In this document: piece by piece, positions 5,673 through 6,116 of the stretch | Layout of the letters: each line of letters opens with the position of its first letter | Numbering within the stretch: the first letter of the stretch is position 1 | From: Eubacterium sp. | GTDB lineage: Bacteria; Bacillota; Clostridia; Lachnospirales; Lachnospiraceae | Reading direction: 5' to 3' | DNA: 6,116 nucleotides | NCBI GenBank assembly: GCA_017445525.1 | Contig: JAFSTZ010000085.1 | Coordinates: forward strand, 1 to 6,116 | Made by a program: the position numbers and the translations under genes | Notes under the pieces: model-generated | Told to the model about the DNA's origin: nothing | The model's input: only the letters and a program-made list of their open reading frames with translations | The model's database searches: none

Positions 5673-6116
5673 TCATAGGTTATTGGCAACAAGATCAACC
5701 AGACTGTCCGGAATCGTATAAGGATATTTTTCATGTAAAGCACGGAGTTTTACCAACATATCCTTGAAGTCTTCAAATCCGGAAAGAACAACGTTTGCAA
5801 TTGATCCGTCAACCTGGTACTCAGGCGAAATCTCGCTCTTTTCCAGATATACGACCTCCGGCTCCATGCTGAAACGATTGAGCTCTTCTGTAGGAGCCAT
5901 AGCACGGAAATTGAGACATTTTTCCAGGATCGATGGCACATTGTAATTGATCGATCTCTCAAGTCCCGACTCTATGATCATCTCCAAAGGCGTCCTGCCC
6001 TCACATGCCGATGCGGATATGGACATACCCGAGATACGGGGATTTACTTCTATGATGTACCATCTTCCATCGGCAAAAGCAAGATCAGCCTGAGCACAGA
6101 CAGCCAATCCCATCTC
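5673..6116 (-). CDS. Partial ATP-grasp ligase, carbamoyl-phosphate-synthase-like (C-terminal part; start beyond window)
   Basis: The frame is open to the window edge (a GAG codon precedes the first Met at 6113), so this Met is very likely internal and the true start lies outside. About 147 residues are seen, ending in TGA at 5675-5673. The N-terminal part of the fragment matches the end of the ATP-grasp fold: 'GLAVCAQADLAFADGRW' then IIEVNPRISG. Counting from the 6113 Met, Q8, E22 and N24 reproduce the Q-x13-E-x-N metal-ligand pattern of carbamoyl-phosphate synthase, so the magnesium/ATP site looks intact. ATP-grasp enzymes activate a carboxylate as an acyl-phosphate and join it to an amine, thiol or other nucleophile. 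The substrate cannot be told from this part. About 85 residues follow the core (from 'SGLERS' on); they are rich in charged residues and I do not recognise them. It appears to be the first gene seen in the operon and lies 55 bases before the glycosyltransferase pair. It is too short and divergent in its tail to be housekeeping CarB. Confidence 0.85.
   Translation of the reverse strand, partial: EMGLAVCAQADLAFADGRWYIIEVNPRISGMSISASACEGRTPLEMIIESGLERSINYNVPSILEKCLNFRAMAPTEELNRFSMEPEVVYLEKSEISPEYQVDGSIANVVLSGFEDFKDMLVKLRALHEKYPYTIPDSLVDLVANNL

Noticed and set aside
5306..5767. 153-residue open frame on the plus strand
   Set aside because: It lies opposite the start of the first tandem glycosyltransferase and the end of the ATP-grasp gene, both of which have clear motifs and ribosome sites. 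Its translation shows no recognisable family.
6111..6113. ATG as the true start of the ATP-grasp gene
   Set aside because: The frame stays open upstream to the window edge and a 146-residue protein would lack most of the ATP-grasp fold. The Met aligns inside the conserved core.

Overview
The window is a compact, one-directional gene block. Every gene I can support lies on the minus strand, so transcription runs from position 6116 towards position 1. Both ends cut through a gene. The DNA is moderately AT-rich, has strong AGGAGG-type ribosome binding sites and gene gaps of only 14 to 55 bases. This suggests a Firmicute, plausibly a gut or rumen member of the Lachnospiraceae such as Butyrivibrio or a relative. 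That placement is an inference from style and gene content, because no taxonomic marker is present.

In transcription order the block holds five genes: (1) the C-terminal end of an ATP-grasp ligase resembling carbamoyl-phosphate synthase (5673-6116, start outside the window); (2) and (3) two tandem family 2 glycosyltransferases that are clear paralogs (4679-5617, 312 aa; 3699-4664, 321 aa); (4) an 862-residue protein joining an N-terminal family 2 glycosyltransferase to a C-terminal GH3-like domain, the fold of acyl-acid amido synthetases (1065-3653); (5) a partial CoA-dependent acyltransferase of the condensation-domain / alcohol-acetyltransferase superfamily (1-1042, end outside the window). 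Gene 5 has no stop codon in the window and is easy to miss, but it reads openly for 347 codons and carries an HxxxD motif. No gap exceeds 55 bases, and I see no terminator, tRNA, rRNA, CRISPR array or mobile element.

The set combines sugar transfer (three GT-A domains), two ATP-dependent carboxylate-activating folds (ATP-grasp and GH3-like) and an acyl-transfer fold. A reasonable hypothesis is a pathway that builds a glycan or glycoconjugate and decorates it with amide- or ester-linked groups, such as an amino-acid- or acyl-modified surface polysaccharide or a small glycosylated metabolite. The most unusual object is the glycosyltransferase-GH3 fusion, whose GH3 nucleotide-binding motifs are recognisable but clearly altered.
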